DNA of 64,000 bases from Crocosphaera watsonii WH 8501 (GCF_000167195.1 NZ_AADV02000002.1:462269-526268); one strand, 5' to 3'. Positions 45,334 to 55,115 are shown, numbered from the stretch's first letter. The notes: generated by a model not told the origin, from the letters alone. Numbers and translations: made by a program.

Positions 45334-47340
45334 CCCAGATTCCGCACTTCAAAAAGTAGCATTAAATACTACAAGCCTGGGGTTAATAATTAAGTATAAT
45401 TGCTTAAGCCCTTGAAGACAAAAAAGTGGGATAATTGTTTAAGTTGTTTCCTCTGTAAAAAAAGAGCGAAAAATGTCTTATTTAGAAGAAATACAAGTTA
45501 AAAATTTAGACCATTTAGGGATAGTAGCTGGTTTAATTGATGAAATAGGAATAGTCAAAATAATTAATAATAAATTAGGAATAGATGTTAGAGAAAAAAT
45601 CTCAGCAGGTACAGTAGTTAAGTCTATTTTAATCAATGGACTAGGATTTGTTTCAAGACCTCTATATTTATTCAGTCAGTTTTTTCAAGATAAAGCTATT
45701 GAGAAATTGTTAGGAGAAAGAATTAAACCTGATTACCTTAATGATGATAAAATTGGGAGAGTAATGGATGAATTATATAAATATGGACTAAATGATATTT
45801 TTATTGAAGTAGTTTTAGAAGTAATTAAAAAATTTAAAATAGACCTTAAATACTCCCATTTAGATTCCACATCATTTCATTTAGATGGAGAATATAAAAG
45901 GGAAGAAGATAAAGAGAAACAGGAAGAAGAAAAAATTATTAAAGAAAGACCAATTTTTATTAAGAAAGGATATTCTCGGGATCATAGACCAGACTTAAAA
46001 CAATGTGTCTTGGATTTAATAACAAGCCAAGATGGAGATATTCCATTATTTGTGAGAGTAGGAGATGGAAATGAATCTGATAAATCTGTATTTGGAAAAG
46101 TTTTAGTAGAATTCAAAAAGCAAATAAAGTTTGATAGTATCATGGTTTGTGATAGTGCTTTATATGGTCAAGAAAATCTCCAACTAATCCAACATTTAAA
46201 ATGGATAACGAGAGTTCCAATGACCATAAAAAAAGCAAAAGAATTAGTGCAAAATATAGAGGTGGAAGAAGTAAAAGATGAAGATAAAGAAAAAAGAAGT
46301 GACCTAAATTTAGAAAGTTATACCTGGAAAGAAGAAATTGTTACTTATGGTGGAATCAAGCAAACTTGGTTAATAGTCTTGAGTGAAAAAAGACAGAAAA
46401 GTGATTTGGAAAAACTAGAAAAACAACTTTCCCAAGAAGAGAAGAAATCCCAAAAATTTCTTAAAGAAATACAATCTGAAGAATTTGAACATCCTCAAGC
46501 TGCTCGATATAAATTAAAAGCTATTAATAAAAAATTGAGATTGTTGGAAATAAAAGAAGTTGAACTGACTGAAACTTACTCGAAAAAAAAGGAAAAGATT
46601 TATAAAATGATTAGTCTGATCATCAAAAAAGATGAAGAGATAAGTAGAAAGACTAAAGAAGCAGGAAAATTTATTTTAGCAACTAACTTAGTAGAGGAAA
46701 ATAAATTAGAAGCTAGTGAAATTCTGATAACTTATAAAAACCAGCAATCTACGGAAAGAGGATTTCGATTTTTGAAAGATCCCTTATTTTTTACTGATAG
46801 TTTCTTCGTTGAAAAACCAGAAAGAATAGAAACAATGTTATTTTTAATGTCTTTGTGTTTGTTGATTTATAACTTGGGGCAAAGAGAATTAAGAAATTGT
46901 TTAAAAAGAGTCAAAAAAGGAATAAATAATCAAGTAGGGAAAGTAACATTGCGTCCGACTTTGAGGTGGATATTTCAATGTTTTCAAGGTATTCATTATG
47001 TGATTTTAAACGGAGTTGAACAAATTGTCAATTTAACAGAAGAAAGGCGTTTTATATTGAGTTTATTACCTGCATCTTGTCAAAGATATTATCTATAAAT
47101 TGAATTGGATAAAGCAAAAATAATAAAAGAATAAGAGTCTAATGATATCAAATGAGAAGAGGAAACTCTCCTTCGTTTGTGCTGAGTCTTGCTAAGTTTT
47201 CAATGAGTATAAATCTTCTTAATTTGATTATTTTTCCTAAAAATTTAATGAAAAGAGAAATATTCTTGCCCAGGTATGATTTTCGGACTTTTTAAAACTA
47301 TGTATTTTTTTATACTACATTTTGAAGTGCGGAATCTGGG
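45334..47340 (+). mobile_element. IS1634-type element, copy 1 (intact)
   Basis: The 2,007-bp element has inverted ends CCCAGATTCCGCACTTCAAAA and the reverse form TTTTGAAGTGCGGAATCTGGG. One complete transposase gene is inside. No target duplication is seen: ATAT stands on the left and TTTC on the right, unlike copy 2 (TTAA on both sides). The right flank is the interior of a gene whose remaining part is not found on the left. A deletion beside the element is the likely reason. Confidence 0.92.
45473..47098 (+). CDS. IS1634-family transposase
   Basis: The 541-aa protein begins with a DUF4277-type N-terminal domain (MSYLEEIQVKNLDHLGIVAG). The catalytic DDE part follows: HLDSTSFHLDGEY, VCDSALYGQENL and, near the end, NQQSTERGFRFLKDPLFF with the E of the triad. 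A long charged insertion rich in Lys and Glu lies at about 320-400. Length and order fit the IS1634 family of the IS4 group. No defect is visible, so it could provide transposase also for copy 2. Confidence 0.92.
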   Translation: MSYLEEIQVKNLDHLGIVAGLIDEIGIVKIINNKLGIDVREKISAGTVVKSILINGLGFVSRPLYLFSQFFQDKAIEKLLGERIKPDYLNDDKIGRVMDELYKYGLNDIFIEVVLEVIKKFKIDLKYSHLDSTSFHLDGEYKREEDKEKQEEEKIIKERPIFIKKGYSRDHRPDLKQCVLDLITSQDGDIPLFVRVGDGNESDKSVFGKVLVEFKKQIKFDSIMVCDSALYGQENLQLIQHLKWITRVPMTIKKAKELVQNIEVEEVKDEDKEKRSDLNLESYTWKEEIVTYGGIKQTWLIVLSEKRQKSDLEKLEKQLSQEEKKSQKFLKEIQSEEFEHPQAARYKLKAINKKLRLLEIKEVELTETYSKKKEKIYKMISLIIKKDEEISRKTKEAGKFILATNLVEENKLEASEILITYKNQQSTERGFRFLKDPLFFTDSFFVEKPERIETMLFLMSLCLLIYNLGQRELRNCLKRVKKGINNQVGKVTLRPTLRWIFQCFQGIHYVILNGVEQIVNLTEERRFILSLLPASCQRYYL

Positions 47341-47943
47341 TTTCAAAGCTTCGAGAAGAATACCATCACCAGCATAACCATCGATAACCCCTTGTTGGAG
47401 TTTCGCAAAGCCATCGCTGCGACTGTTGACTACAATTACTTGTAAGTCTGGGGCAAGGGTTTTGAGAACTGCTTCATTAGTGGTATTAGCTTCCAAACCG
47501 ATCCTTTTTGTTTTCAGTTCCTCCACAGAATCAATGGTGACTCCTTTTTTGACCAGAACTTGTGTTCCTGTGACAAAATAGCTGATAGAAAAATCAATAT
47601 ATCTTTCTCGGTTCCAGGTAAAGGAAGTCGGACCGCAAGAAATATCTACCTTTCTATCTCGAACATGATCTAAAAAGTTTTGAGTGTCAACTTCAACTAA
47701 TTCAAGTTTTATGGGTTTGTCTAGGGCGGTTTCCACCTGACTTTGAATGACTCTCATAATATCGATACTATAGCCGACCCATTCCCCTTTTTCGTTAACA
47801 TAACCAAAGGGTTTCGCGTCTTTCCAAGCCCCCGCACGAATAGTTCCTGTTCGCTCAATACGTTGTAAAATAGGTTCGGCGACCGATTTTAATGGCACTG
47901 CGACTAAGGCCAGAGAAAGCATCATTCCTAGAATTTTTTTCAT
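47245..47943 (-). pseudogene. Amino-acid-type ABC substrate-binding protein, truncated
   Basis: The 232-aa frame begins with a signal peptide (MKKILGMMLSLALVAVPLKS). The SBP family 3 pattern follows: IRAGAWKDAKPFGYVNEKGEW, VGYSIDIMRVI, DISCGPTSFTWNRERYIDFS and GYAGDGILLEALKPRF (pieces listed). After residue 201 the sequence is that of the IS end (RTSKCSIKKY...), so about 30 residues of IS-coded tail replace the last third. Such binding proteins feed polar amino-acid importers. The truncated lobe 2 makes function unlikely. Confidence 0.88.
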
Positions 47944-48377
47944 CTTTTTTTTCCAGTTAGGATTGCCTAAAATATCCGATCTTTTAATTTTTATGAGTTC
48001 TTTTTTCGGGAGAAATTTAACGGCAGTTTACATGATTGCATTTTTAAGATACACCAAAAATCAATAAAATTCATCCTACGATACCATAAAACATTATTTG
48101 CAAGATATCTATACGCTTTGTGCATTGCTGCTCTTTTTTGAAAAAAGATGACACAATAATAAGTTTTTAATGAGAATTGTAACTATAACTTACTATTGCT
48201 TAAGATGTCTTAACATAGGGTTCTTAAGATTCTTTTTATTGGAATAAGGGATATAATTGGGTTAATGATTAAACAATGATACGCAAAAAAAATAACCAGA
48301 ATTAATCCTTAGCAAACATTATCCCCAGTTAGAGGGGACTTTAAGGATAGTCTTGATTAAAAGCCCCTTAATTTATA
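47944..48377. other. Intergenic region, divergent, nothing recognised
   Basis: These 434 bases lie between the start of the truncated binding-protein gene (minus) and metG (plus). It is AT-rich and should hold both promoters. A short inverted motif (TCTTAAC...GTTCTTAAGA near 48208-48232) is visible. I see no coding frame, RNA gene or known regulatory motif. The AAGGATAG about 30 bases before metG may be its ribosome-binding region, but it is far. Confidence 0.5.
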
Positions 48378-49985
48378 ATGACCTCAAAAACAACAAAGCC
48401 TAAAAAATTTGCTTTAACCACGCCCTTATATTATGTTAACGGAGTTCCCCATATTGGTAGTGCGTACACCACCATTATCGCCGATGTCATTGCTCGCCAT
48501 AAAAGATTAATAGGTGATGAGGTTCTTTTAATCACGGGAACCGATGAACATGGGCAGAAAATACAGCGAACCGCCGAAGAAAAAGGACTAGCACCCCAAA
48601 AGCACTGTGATGAGATAGTGAGCAGTTTTGAGGAATTATGGCAGAAGCTAGAAATTCAATACGATCGCTTTAGTCGTACCACTGCCAGTAAACATGAAGT
48701 AATTGTTAAGGAATTTTTCGAGAGAGTTTGGGAGAACGGGGATATTTACTTAGCCCAACAACAAGGATGGTATTGTGTTGCTTGCGAAGAATTTAAAGAA
48801 AAACGAGAATTATTAGAAGATGGTTGTTGTCCCATTCATACTAACAAAAAAGCAGAATGGCGAGACGAAGAAAACTATTTCTTTAAACTGTCTAAATATC
48901 AAACAAAATTAGAGGAACTCTACGAAAAAAATCCTCAATTTATCCAACCAGAGAGCCGCCGCAACGAAATTCTCAACTTTGTTAATCAAGGTTTACAAGA
49001 CTTTTCCATATCTCGCGTCAATTTGGAGTGGGGTTTTCCCATCCCCAAAGATCCTAGTCATACCATTTATGTGTGGTTTGATGCCCTTTTAGGCTATGTG
49101 ACGGCCTTACTCGAACCAGAGGCCGAACCTACTCTAAATAATGCCTTATCGACTTGGTGGCCGATCAATTTGCATTTAATTGGTAAAGATATTTTACGCT
49201 TCCATGCTATCTATTGGCCAGCTATGTTAATGTCAGCAGAATTGCCTTTGCCAGATAAAGTTTTTGGTCATGGTTTTTTGACAAAAGATGGGCAAAAAAT
49301 GGGCAAAACCCTGGGAAACACATTAGATCCCTTTGCATTAGTGGATAAATATGGTGCTGATGCAGTGCGCTACTATTTCTTAAAAGAGATAGAATGTGGA
49401 AAAGATGGAGACTTTAACGAGACTCGTTTTGTTAATATCCTTAACGCCGATCTCGCTAACGATTTAGGGAATTTGCTCAACCGAACCTTAGGAATGACCA
49501 AAAAATACTGTAAAGGTTCATTACCGGAGCTTACAGCAGCAGAATTACCCCAAGAACATCCCCTAAAAACCATAGGCTTAACTCTAGGGGAAAAGGTAAT
49601 AAAAGCCTATGAAACCCTCAAATTTAACGAGGGATGTGAGGAGATTTTAACCTTGATCCGAGCAGGGAATAAATTCATCGATGAACAGGCCCCTTGGCGT
49701 TTGTTTAAAGAAGGAAAACAGGCCGAAGTAGAACAGATTTTGTATGGAGTGTTAGAATCAGTGCGTCTTGCTGCTTATTTATTAGCTCCTATTATTCCTA
49801 ATCTCAGTAGCAAAATCTATGAACAACTTGGTTTTTCTGTGGACTTTAATCAAAGCGATCGCCTAAATCAAGTTATTCCTTTTACTCACCATAGCCAATG
49901 GGGCAAGCTAGCGGTTAATCAAAACCTAAGCAAACCGCAGCCCATTTTTGCTAAACTCGATCTTCCCTCAGAGGAGAACCCTTAA
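48378..49985 (+). CDS. metG: Methionyl-tRNA synthetase
   Basis: MetG charges tRNA-Met with methionine in the cytosol. The 535-aa protein has the class I motif YVNGVPHIGSAYT (HIGS instead of HIGH) and TKDGQKMGKTLGNTLDP near residue 303 (KMGKT in place of KMSKS). The connective-peptide zinc knuckle has CVACEEFKEK and CCPIH. VWFDALLGYVTALL precedes the KMSKS loop. The C-terminal tRNA-binding OB domain found in some longer MetG proteins is absent, as in related bacteria. The protein looks complete. Confidence 0.96.
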   Translation: MTSKTTKPKKFALTTPLYYVNGVPHIGSAYTTIIADVIARHKRLIGDEVLLITGTDEHGQKIQRTAEEKGLAPQKHCDEIVSSFEELWQKLEIQYDRFSRTTASKHEVIVKEFFERVWENGDIYLAQQQGWYCVACEEFKEKRELLEDGCCPIHTNKKAEWRDEENYFFKLSKYQTKLEELYEKNPQFIQPESRRNEILNFVNQGLQDFSISRVNLEWGFPIPKDPSHTIYVWFDALLGYVTALLEPEAEPTLNNALSTWWPINLHLIGKDILRFHAIYWPAMLMSAELPLPDKVFGHGFLTKDGQKMGKTLGNTLDPFALVDKYGADAVRYYFLKEIECGKDGDFNETRFVNILNADLANDLGNLLNRTLGMTKKYCKGSLPELTAAELPQEHPLKTIGLTLGEKVIKAYETLKFNEGCEEILTLIRAGNKFIDEQAPWRLFKEGKQAEVEQILYGVLESVRLAAYLLAPIIPNLSSKIYEQLGFSVDFNQSDRLNQVIPFTHHSQWGKLAVNQNLSKPQPIFAKLDLPSEENP

Positions 49986-50118
49986 CAATTGAAAAAATTA
50001 ACATTTTTTCTATTTTTGTATTGAAAACAACCACTATTTTACGATGAAATACAAACCCGAACTCACTAATAATTTTCATAGTCCGTCCTTTTTTGACGAG
50101 CAACGAGGCATAACAACA

Positions 50119-50720
50119 ATGTATGATGATTTTGACGATGATTCGATTTTCTCCCCGGAACAAGTCTTAGAAAATCGAGGAAGAGTGGCCATTTTTATCG
50201 ATGGTTCTAATCTCTTCTACGCTGCATTACAATTAGGTATAGAAATCGATTATACGAAGCTCCTTTGTCGTTAACAGAGGGTTCTCGCCTTCTCAGAGCC
50301 TTTTTCTACACAGGGATGGATCGCACCAACGAAAAACAACAAGGGTTCTTATTGTGGATGAGACGCAACGGTTATCGCGTCATTGCCAAAGACTTAGTGC
50401 AACTGCCCGATGGCTCGAAAAAAGCTAATTTGGACGTAGAAATAGCCGTGGACTTGATGGCCCTAGTGGGTTCCTACGACACAGCCATTATTGTCAGTGG
50501 AGACGGAGACTTAGCTTATGCGGCGGACTCGGTTAGTTATCGTGGGGCCCGCATCGAAGTTGTTAGTTTGCGCTCAATGACCAGTGATAGTTTAATTAAT
50601 GTTGCTGATCGCTACATTGATCTAGATCAAATAAAAGAGGATATTCAAAAAACCCGAAAGCCTAACATATCCTATAACAGTTACTCCGGCGTGGGAATGC
50701 TTGAACAAAATAAACCTTAG
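50119..50720 (+). pseudogene. LabA-like NYN-domain protein, frameshifted
   Basis: The first part (from MYDDFDDDSIFSPEQVLENR at 50119) has the NYN start VAIFIDGSNLFYAALQLG and runs to KLLCR with a stop at 50272-50274. The second frame continues without a break: LTEGSRLLRAFFYTGMDRTN, KANLDVEIAVDLMALVGSY, IIVSGDGDLAYAADSV, to 50720. Restoring one T in CGTTAACAG (50269-50277) yields one protein of about 200 aa. NYN domains are PIN-like nucleases; LabA modulates circadian output in Synechococcus elongatus. One-base loss or sequencing error must be distinguished. Confidence 0.82.
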
Positions 50721-50747
50721 TCGAGATAATAAGATCTAATATCTTTT

Positions 50748-52283
50748 CTAAAAAATAGTATGAAGATATTGGCTAAGAGTTCCGGCATCAACTCCTAACT
50801 CGCTGCGCTCTTTGGCCGCTAAAATAGCAGCTTGAGCGTGCCACCAGGCAGCCGTTGCCACCATCGCCTCTAGAGTGTGATTGGTGGTTTTGTTTTGGGC
50901 TAATAGTCCCCCGATCAAACCAGTCAACACATCCCCACTGCCCCCTCTAGCTAAGGCCGGGGTACTTTCGGGAATTATCCAAATTTTGCCTTGAGGGTTG
51001 GCAATAATGGTTCTGGCTCCTTTTAACAAAATAATCGCTCCGCTTTGACTAGCGGCCTGTTTAGTGGCGCTTATTCTATCCTTTTCGGGGTTATGGATAT
51101 CAGGAAAAAGACGCTTAAACTCCCCTAGATGGGGGGTCAAAACCGTAGCATTTTGCCGTTTAGATAAACGGTTTACCGTTCCCAGTTGGGCCAGGATGTT
51201 AAGTGCATCGGCATCTAAAACTAGGGGACATTTTGCTTCTAATACCCTAGTTACCACCTCCGTTGCTTCTCTGGTTAACCCTGGACCACAGGCAATGATA
51301 TCATAGGAAGCGAAGTCTGTTGCAAGTGGGGGTAATGAGGCAATCACCCCCTTTTCTGACACAGGACAGTCAATCACCAAACCATCAGGAATTTTACCAA
51401 CTAGCAGAGGTTTCAGGGACTCAGGCACCGCAACGGATAACATCCCCACACCGCTTGCTTTAGCCCCATTACTGCTCAAAATACTCGCCCCTGCGTAGCG
51501 ATGGGAACCGGCAATGAGCAGTAAATGGCCTTGTTGATATTTATGGGTAAGTTGGGGACGGGGTAAGGGTAAAAACCCTAGTGCTAGGGTTTTGTGCAAA
51601 AGTTGTAGGGGAATGGGTTGGGGAATAGTTGAAAAGATATCTTTTAAGGGAATACCAAAATCGATTTTTTCAGCTATACCGGTGTAAGCTAAAGCTTGAT
51701 CCTGAAAATAAACTGGTTTCCACAACCCCAAACAGAGACTATGAGTTGCTTTAACTGCTGTACCTAGCACTTCTCCGGTATCGGTGTGTAACCCAGAGGG
51801 AATATCAACACTCACCACAGGGATCGACCATTGATTGAGACGATCTACATCTATTGCTAGATTACCAGACAGCGGTCGCTTGAGTCCAAAACCAAATAAA
51901 CCATCAATAATTAATTGACAATGGTTCAAAGATTCGAGATCGTTATGGTAAGGAATGCCCAAACTATGGGCATAGTTAGCGTGTTGTTGGGTTAACTCTT
52001 TTAGTTTGGTGAAGGGACAATAGACACAGACATCATAACCCTGTAGATGTAATTCCCTGGCAATAACCAAAGCATCTCCCCCATTATGACCCGGGCCGAC
52101 TAATACCCCAACTTTGTCAACAGTATGGAGAGGATAAAGCTGTTGAATACGTTGGGAGGTTAACAGTGCCGCTTTTTCCATTAAAGCAGCTACTGGCATA
52201 CCCCCCGCAAAAATTTTACCCTCAATGTTGGCCATTTGTTCGGTGGTAACAACAATAGAATTAAGTTCTTGTCTGGGTTCCAT
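50748..52283 (-). CDS. nnr: Bifunctional NAD(P)H-hydrate repair enzyme
   Basis: The 511-aa protein fuses an N-terminal YjeF epimerase domain and a C-terminal ADP-dependent dehydratase. The first (about 1-220) has GVLVGPGHNGGDALVIAREL and VVSVDIPSGLHTDTG. The second (about 240-511) has GHLLLIAGSHRYAGASILSS, CPLVLDADALNIL, TVLTPHLGEFKRLFP and GGSGDVLTGLIGGLLAQ. Together they repair damaged NAD(P)H hydrates, a housekeeping role. Length and domain order are those of the bacterial fusion (formerly nnrE/nnrD). Confidence 0.94.
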   Translation of the reverse strand: MEPRQELNSIVVTTEQMANIEGKIFAGGMPVAALMEKAALLTSQRIQQLYPLHTVDKVGVLVGPGHNGGDALVIARELHLQGYDVCVYCPFTKLKELTQQHANYAHSLGIPYHNDLESLNHCQLIIDGLFGFGLKRPLSGNLAIDVDRLNQWSIPVVSVDIPSGLHTDTGEVLGTAVKATHSLCLGLWKPVYFQDQALAYTGIAEKIDFGIPLKDIFSTIPQPIPLQLLHKTLALGFLPLPRPQLTHKYQQGHLLLIAGSHRYAGASILSSNGAKASGVGMLSVAVPESLKPLLVGKIPDGLVIDCPVSEKGVIASLPPLATDFASYDIIACGPGLTREATEVVTRVLEAKCPLVLDADALNILAQLGTVNRLSKRQNATVLTPHLGEFKRLFPDIHNPEKDRISATKQAASQSGAIILLKGARTIIANPQGKIWIIPESTPALARGGSGDVLTGLIGGLLAQNKTTNHTLEAMVATAAWWHAQAAILAAKERSELGVDAGTLSQYLHTIF

Positions 52284-52428
52284 AAGTTTTCTGTAATATG
52301 GTGATTCCTATTATTAATTTATGTATCAATTAAGTTCTAGATTAGGAAAAAAGTTAAGCAAAAATTAATTTTCTTAGAAGAAAAGAATTTTTATAATACT
52401 CAATAGATAAACAATAATCTCTAAGAAA

Positions 52429-52668
52429 ATGGCCACAGCTTACTTTCAAAATCTAATTGAATCCATTGAAACCTTGTCAATTGAGGATCAAGATTATTTG
52501 TTTGATTTAATCCGCAAAAGACGCATCGAAAAAAGACGCTCAGAAATTGCTGATAATGCTCAAGCTATTTTAACTGATTTACAAGAGGGAAAAGCTAAAA
52601 TTGGCACAGTGGATGATTTAATTGCAGATTTGTTAGAGGAGGAGGATGATGAGAGTAGTTTGGAATAG
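52429..52668 (+). CDS. Antitoxin of a RelE/YafQ-type pair (paralogue)
   Basis: The 79-aa protein has SIETLSIEDQDYLFDLIRKR and RIEKRRSEIADNAQ, clearly related to the antitoxin at 18734. It ends with a long acidic tail (LLEEEDDESS). It overlaps its toxin gene by 23 bases, more than the eight bases of the other pair. Confidence 0.75.
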   Translation: MATAYFQNLIESIETLSIEDQDYLFDLIRKRRIEKRRSEIADNAQAILTDLQEGKAKIGTVDDLIADLLEEEDDESSLE

Positions 52669-52930
52669 TCATTTTAGACGAGCTTTTAAGAAATTGATTA
52701 AAAAGACTCCTGAACTACAAAATAAAATTACGAGTGTTTTAAGCTTATTAGCTAAAGATCCTTTTACTCCGTCTTTAAAGTCTCATAAATTAACGGGGAA
52801 ATTAAATGATTTGTGGTCTTGTTCTGTTAGTTATGATTGTCGTATTATTTTTATCTTTTCTCAGGATGAAGACTCAGAAGAATCTTTAATTATCCTAGTG
52901 GATATTGGCTCACATGACGAAGTTTATTAA
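52646..52930 (+). CDS. RelE/YafQ-type toxin (paralogue)
   Basis: The 94-aa protein has HFRRAFKKLIKKTPELQNKI, SHKLTGKLNDLWSCSV, YDCRIIFIFSQ and DIGSHDEVY, the same plan as the toxin at 18945. The GAGGAGGAGG directly before ATGATG provides a very strong ribosome-binding site; the second ATG (52649) has the better spacing. The gene is intact. Confidence 0.85.
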   Translation: MMRVVWNSHFRRAFKKLIKKTPELQNKITSVLSLLAKDPFTPSLKSHKLTGKLNDLWSCSVSYDCRIIFIFSQDEDSEESLIILVDIGSHDEVY

Positions 52931-53038
52931 TTTTAATTTTAATTATAATCAAATAGCTATTGATCATTGAATGTTTTGTCTTTAGAATTGATTAGCTGCA
53001 TTACCTTTCGTTAACGTACCCTAGAGACTTGGATAATA

Positions 53039-53070
53039 TAGGTTGGTTTGAGCAAAGAAACCCAACCTAC
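53039..53070. repeat. Palindrome TAGGTTGGTTTGAG...AAACCCAACCTA
   Basis: TAGGTTGGTTT and AAACCCAACCTA pair with one bulge across an 8-base loop. Similar GTAGGTTGGGTT palindromes are a known dispersed repeat type in cyanobacteria. It lies behind the RelE-type pair and could end its transcript. Confidence 0.65.
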
Positions 53071-53113
53071 AAAATCAGTGGTTTCACAATAGGGAAAAGG
53101 CGACACTCTAAGG

Positions 53114-53613
53114 TCACTCAATCACAATATCTTTGAAGCGAACATAAGCATCACAGCTATAGCCACAGAAACTAACAACCACCCCAGAAAAGTATCCTAC
53201 ACCTTGGGGGATACCCGTTGTAGGTTGTGATAACTTTCACTCCTATTCCCTGAGGTAGTACCAGGGTATGAAATTTATTTGTTTCCCCTCCACCTCCGAC
53301 GCGGACAGTTGGCAGATACCTTGATCCATCAGGACCATATGCTGGGGATGCGTCATAATTTGGACTTTGGACAAAAAAAGTCCAATCATAATGTGACCCA
53401 TAGACACTAATATCCTCGTCTTTATTAACCGCAGTCAATAATGTTTCGCAAGAGACTACGCTGGAGAAAACGCGACTGCATCTGAGTAACTTCCCTCTAA
53501 TACGATAGCCGCTGCGACGAGATAGATATTCGTCAATTGCTGACGGACTCAGTCCAGTATTATTACCTTGCGAAGTTCCAGGTTGTATCAACTCACCGCA
53601 GACATTGCCACTA
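53114..53613 (-). pseudogene. Unknown protein, 5' end cut by IS630, frameshifted
   Basis: The host part starts at the IS630 border and reads SGNVCGELIQPGTSQGNNTG in frame, continuing RIRGKLLRCSRVFSSVVSCE, ISVYGSHYDWTFFVQSPNYD and FHTLVLPQGIGVKVITTYNG. There the frame should change (near 53215-53225) to give IPQGVGYFSGVVVSFCGYSC and DAYVRFKDIVIE with TGA at 53114. Without the change it ends at 53172. The first 10 or so residues of the present frame come from the IS. Rich in Cys and aromatic residues; no family recognised. Confidence 0.65.
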
Positions 53614-53641
53614 GTGCAGCTTAGCAAAAATAATCCACCAG

Positions 53642-54283
53642 TCACTTATGATCTTTAAAGCCCTTAAATTTCCAAACGAACGGCTTAGCAAAATGTTGAT
53701 TAAAGTAATCAATAAAATTGAGAATTTTTTGGGATAGTTCTTCAGTTGAACGGACAGTAATTCTTTTGAGTAAACGCCGGACTAAGATCGAAAACCAACA
53801 CTCAATTTGATTAAGCCACGATGTATGTTTGGGAATATAAACAAAGCGAATTCGATGAGATTCATCTGATAAAAAATCTGCTCTGCTGTCCATAGATTGC
53901 AAAATTCCCTCCTTTCCTTTTCTCCCCAAATCAATAGTAATTCCACAGCTTTCTGCTACTAATTTGACTAAGCTTTCCGATTTATGAGTGTTGAGTTGAT
54001 CTACAATAAAAATCCATTCTGCTTTTTCATCAAACTTAATCATTCTCTGGATATGTTCAGAAAAATCTTGTTCTGTTCTTGTCGGTCCAATAGAGGGACT
54101 AACAACTTTTCCTCTTGCCACATCCCAGTTCGCAATCAAGCTTAAAGTTCCGTGTCTTTCATATTCAAATTCGATTTTTTCTACTTGTTTAGGCTTGATT
54201 CTTTTGTTCGGAAATAATCTCTCAAGAGCTTGAATTCCTGTCATTTCATCTGTACTAATTAAATGAATTCCTTGTTCTAACAA
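53642..54283 (-). CDS. IS630 transposase part B (DDE domain), copy B
   Basis: The 213-aa part has the Tc1/mariner-like catalytic residues: LISTDEMTGIQAL (first D), FIVDQLNTHKSESL (second D, normally VxDNxxxH) and SWLNQIECWFSIL (E). The ATG at 54283 is internal to the domain. The same frame is open upstream to overlap part A (ALQPHLVRYWLNAKIDDPLKF-like), so the full protein probably arises by ribosomal frameshift from part A. The needed shift is +1 (or -2). Confidence 0.85.
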   Translation of the reverse strand: MLEQGIHLISTDEMTGIQALERLFPNKRIKPKQVEKIEFEYERHGTLSLIANWDVARGKVVSPSIGPTRTEQDFSEHIQRMIKFDEKAEWIFIVDQLNTHKSESLVKLVAESCGITIDLGRKGKEGILQSMDSRADFLSDESHRIRFVYIPKHTSWLNQIECWFSILVRRLLKRITVRSTEELSQKILNFIDYFNQHFAKPFVWKFKGFKDHK

Positions 54284-54347
54284 AGTTTTAGCTTCTTGAT
54301 GAAGTTCACAGATATATTTGACTTGCTTTTTAAATTTTAAGGGATCA

Positions 54348-54929
54348 TCAATTTTGGCATTTAACCAGTAACGAACGAGATGTGGTTGTAATGTCGCTTC
54401 TTTTTAAAAAACGCCCCACACTACGGGGGGAAATCTTTTCGACAATTCCTCTTTTTATGGCTTCATCCGCCAACTCTGAAGGTGTCCAATGGCTCACTGG
54501 TCTGTCTGATTTTTCACATTCTTCACAAGCGATCGCTACAATCTGGACTACTTGTTCGACCGTAAAGGATTTTGTTGTTCCAGGTCTTGGGCGATCGCTT
54601 AAAATTCCTTTGATCAAGACCATTAATGCTTTCTCCGTTACCTGTTGTTCTTCGGCGGCACTCAGTTTTTCTCTCTCCTCAAACCATCGCGATCGCCACT
54701 GACGCACTTGTACTCGGTCTAATTCTAATCTTCGACTAATCGAACTATTGCTCTCTCCTGATGCTGCGGCTAAGATTAGCTTGGCTCGTCTAACAAGGCG
54801 ATAGGGGTTTGTTGTCCCTCTCACTATTTGTTGGAGTACTGTTTTCTGTAGGTTGGAGAGGTTAATTGGCAATGCTTTTATCATGGACATCAACTTCGAG
54901 ATTCTTCCGTTAGTTTCATTGAAACACAT
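54348..54929 (-). CDS. IS630 transposase part A (HTH), copy B
   Basis: The 193-aa part holds two helix-turn-helix domains: PYRLVRRAKLILAAASGESN with SISRRLELDRVQVRQWRSRW, and WTPSELADEAIKRGIV with ISPRSVGRFLK. These bind the element ends. The run TTTTTTAAAAAG near the 3' end of this frame (codons F-L-K) is the probable site where ribosomes enter the part B frame. Confidence 0.85.
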   Translation of the reverse strand: MCFNETNGRISKLMSMIKALPINLSNLQKTVLQQIVRGTTNPYRLVRRAKLILAAASGESNSSISRRLELDRVQVRQWRSRWFEEREKLSAAEEQQVTEKALMVLIKGILSDRPRPGTTKSFTVEQVVQIVAIACEECEKSDRPVSHWTPSELADEAIKRGIVEKISPRSVGRFLKRSDITTTSRSLLVKCQN

Positions 54930-55115
54930 TGTCGTGGCTAGTCACGAAAGTTTCTGTAAAAATCTGGTGGATTACTTTCGCCAAGCTGCACTAGCTATCT
55001 TCAACAAATTAATATAAACCCGTTTCCAATATTACCTTATCGTAAATATCTATCATATTAATCGGTATTTGTGTTCTGATTCGAGAGATTAGTATAATGA
55101 AATCTGAATCTAACT

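Larger units (their letters stand above)
53614..54991 (-). mobile_element. IS630-family element, copy B
   Basis: The 1,378-bp copy has TA on both sides (53612-53613, 54992-54993). Its ends GTGCAGCTTAGCAAAAATAA and the imperfect inverse match copies A and C. Both reading frames are complete. The insertion interrupts the gene fragment at 53114-53613. It lies inverted to copy C at 60779-62156 and bounds the left side of the insertion-sequence cluster. Confidence 0.94.
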
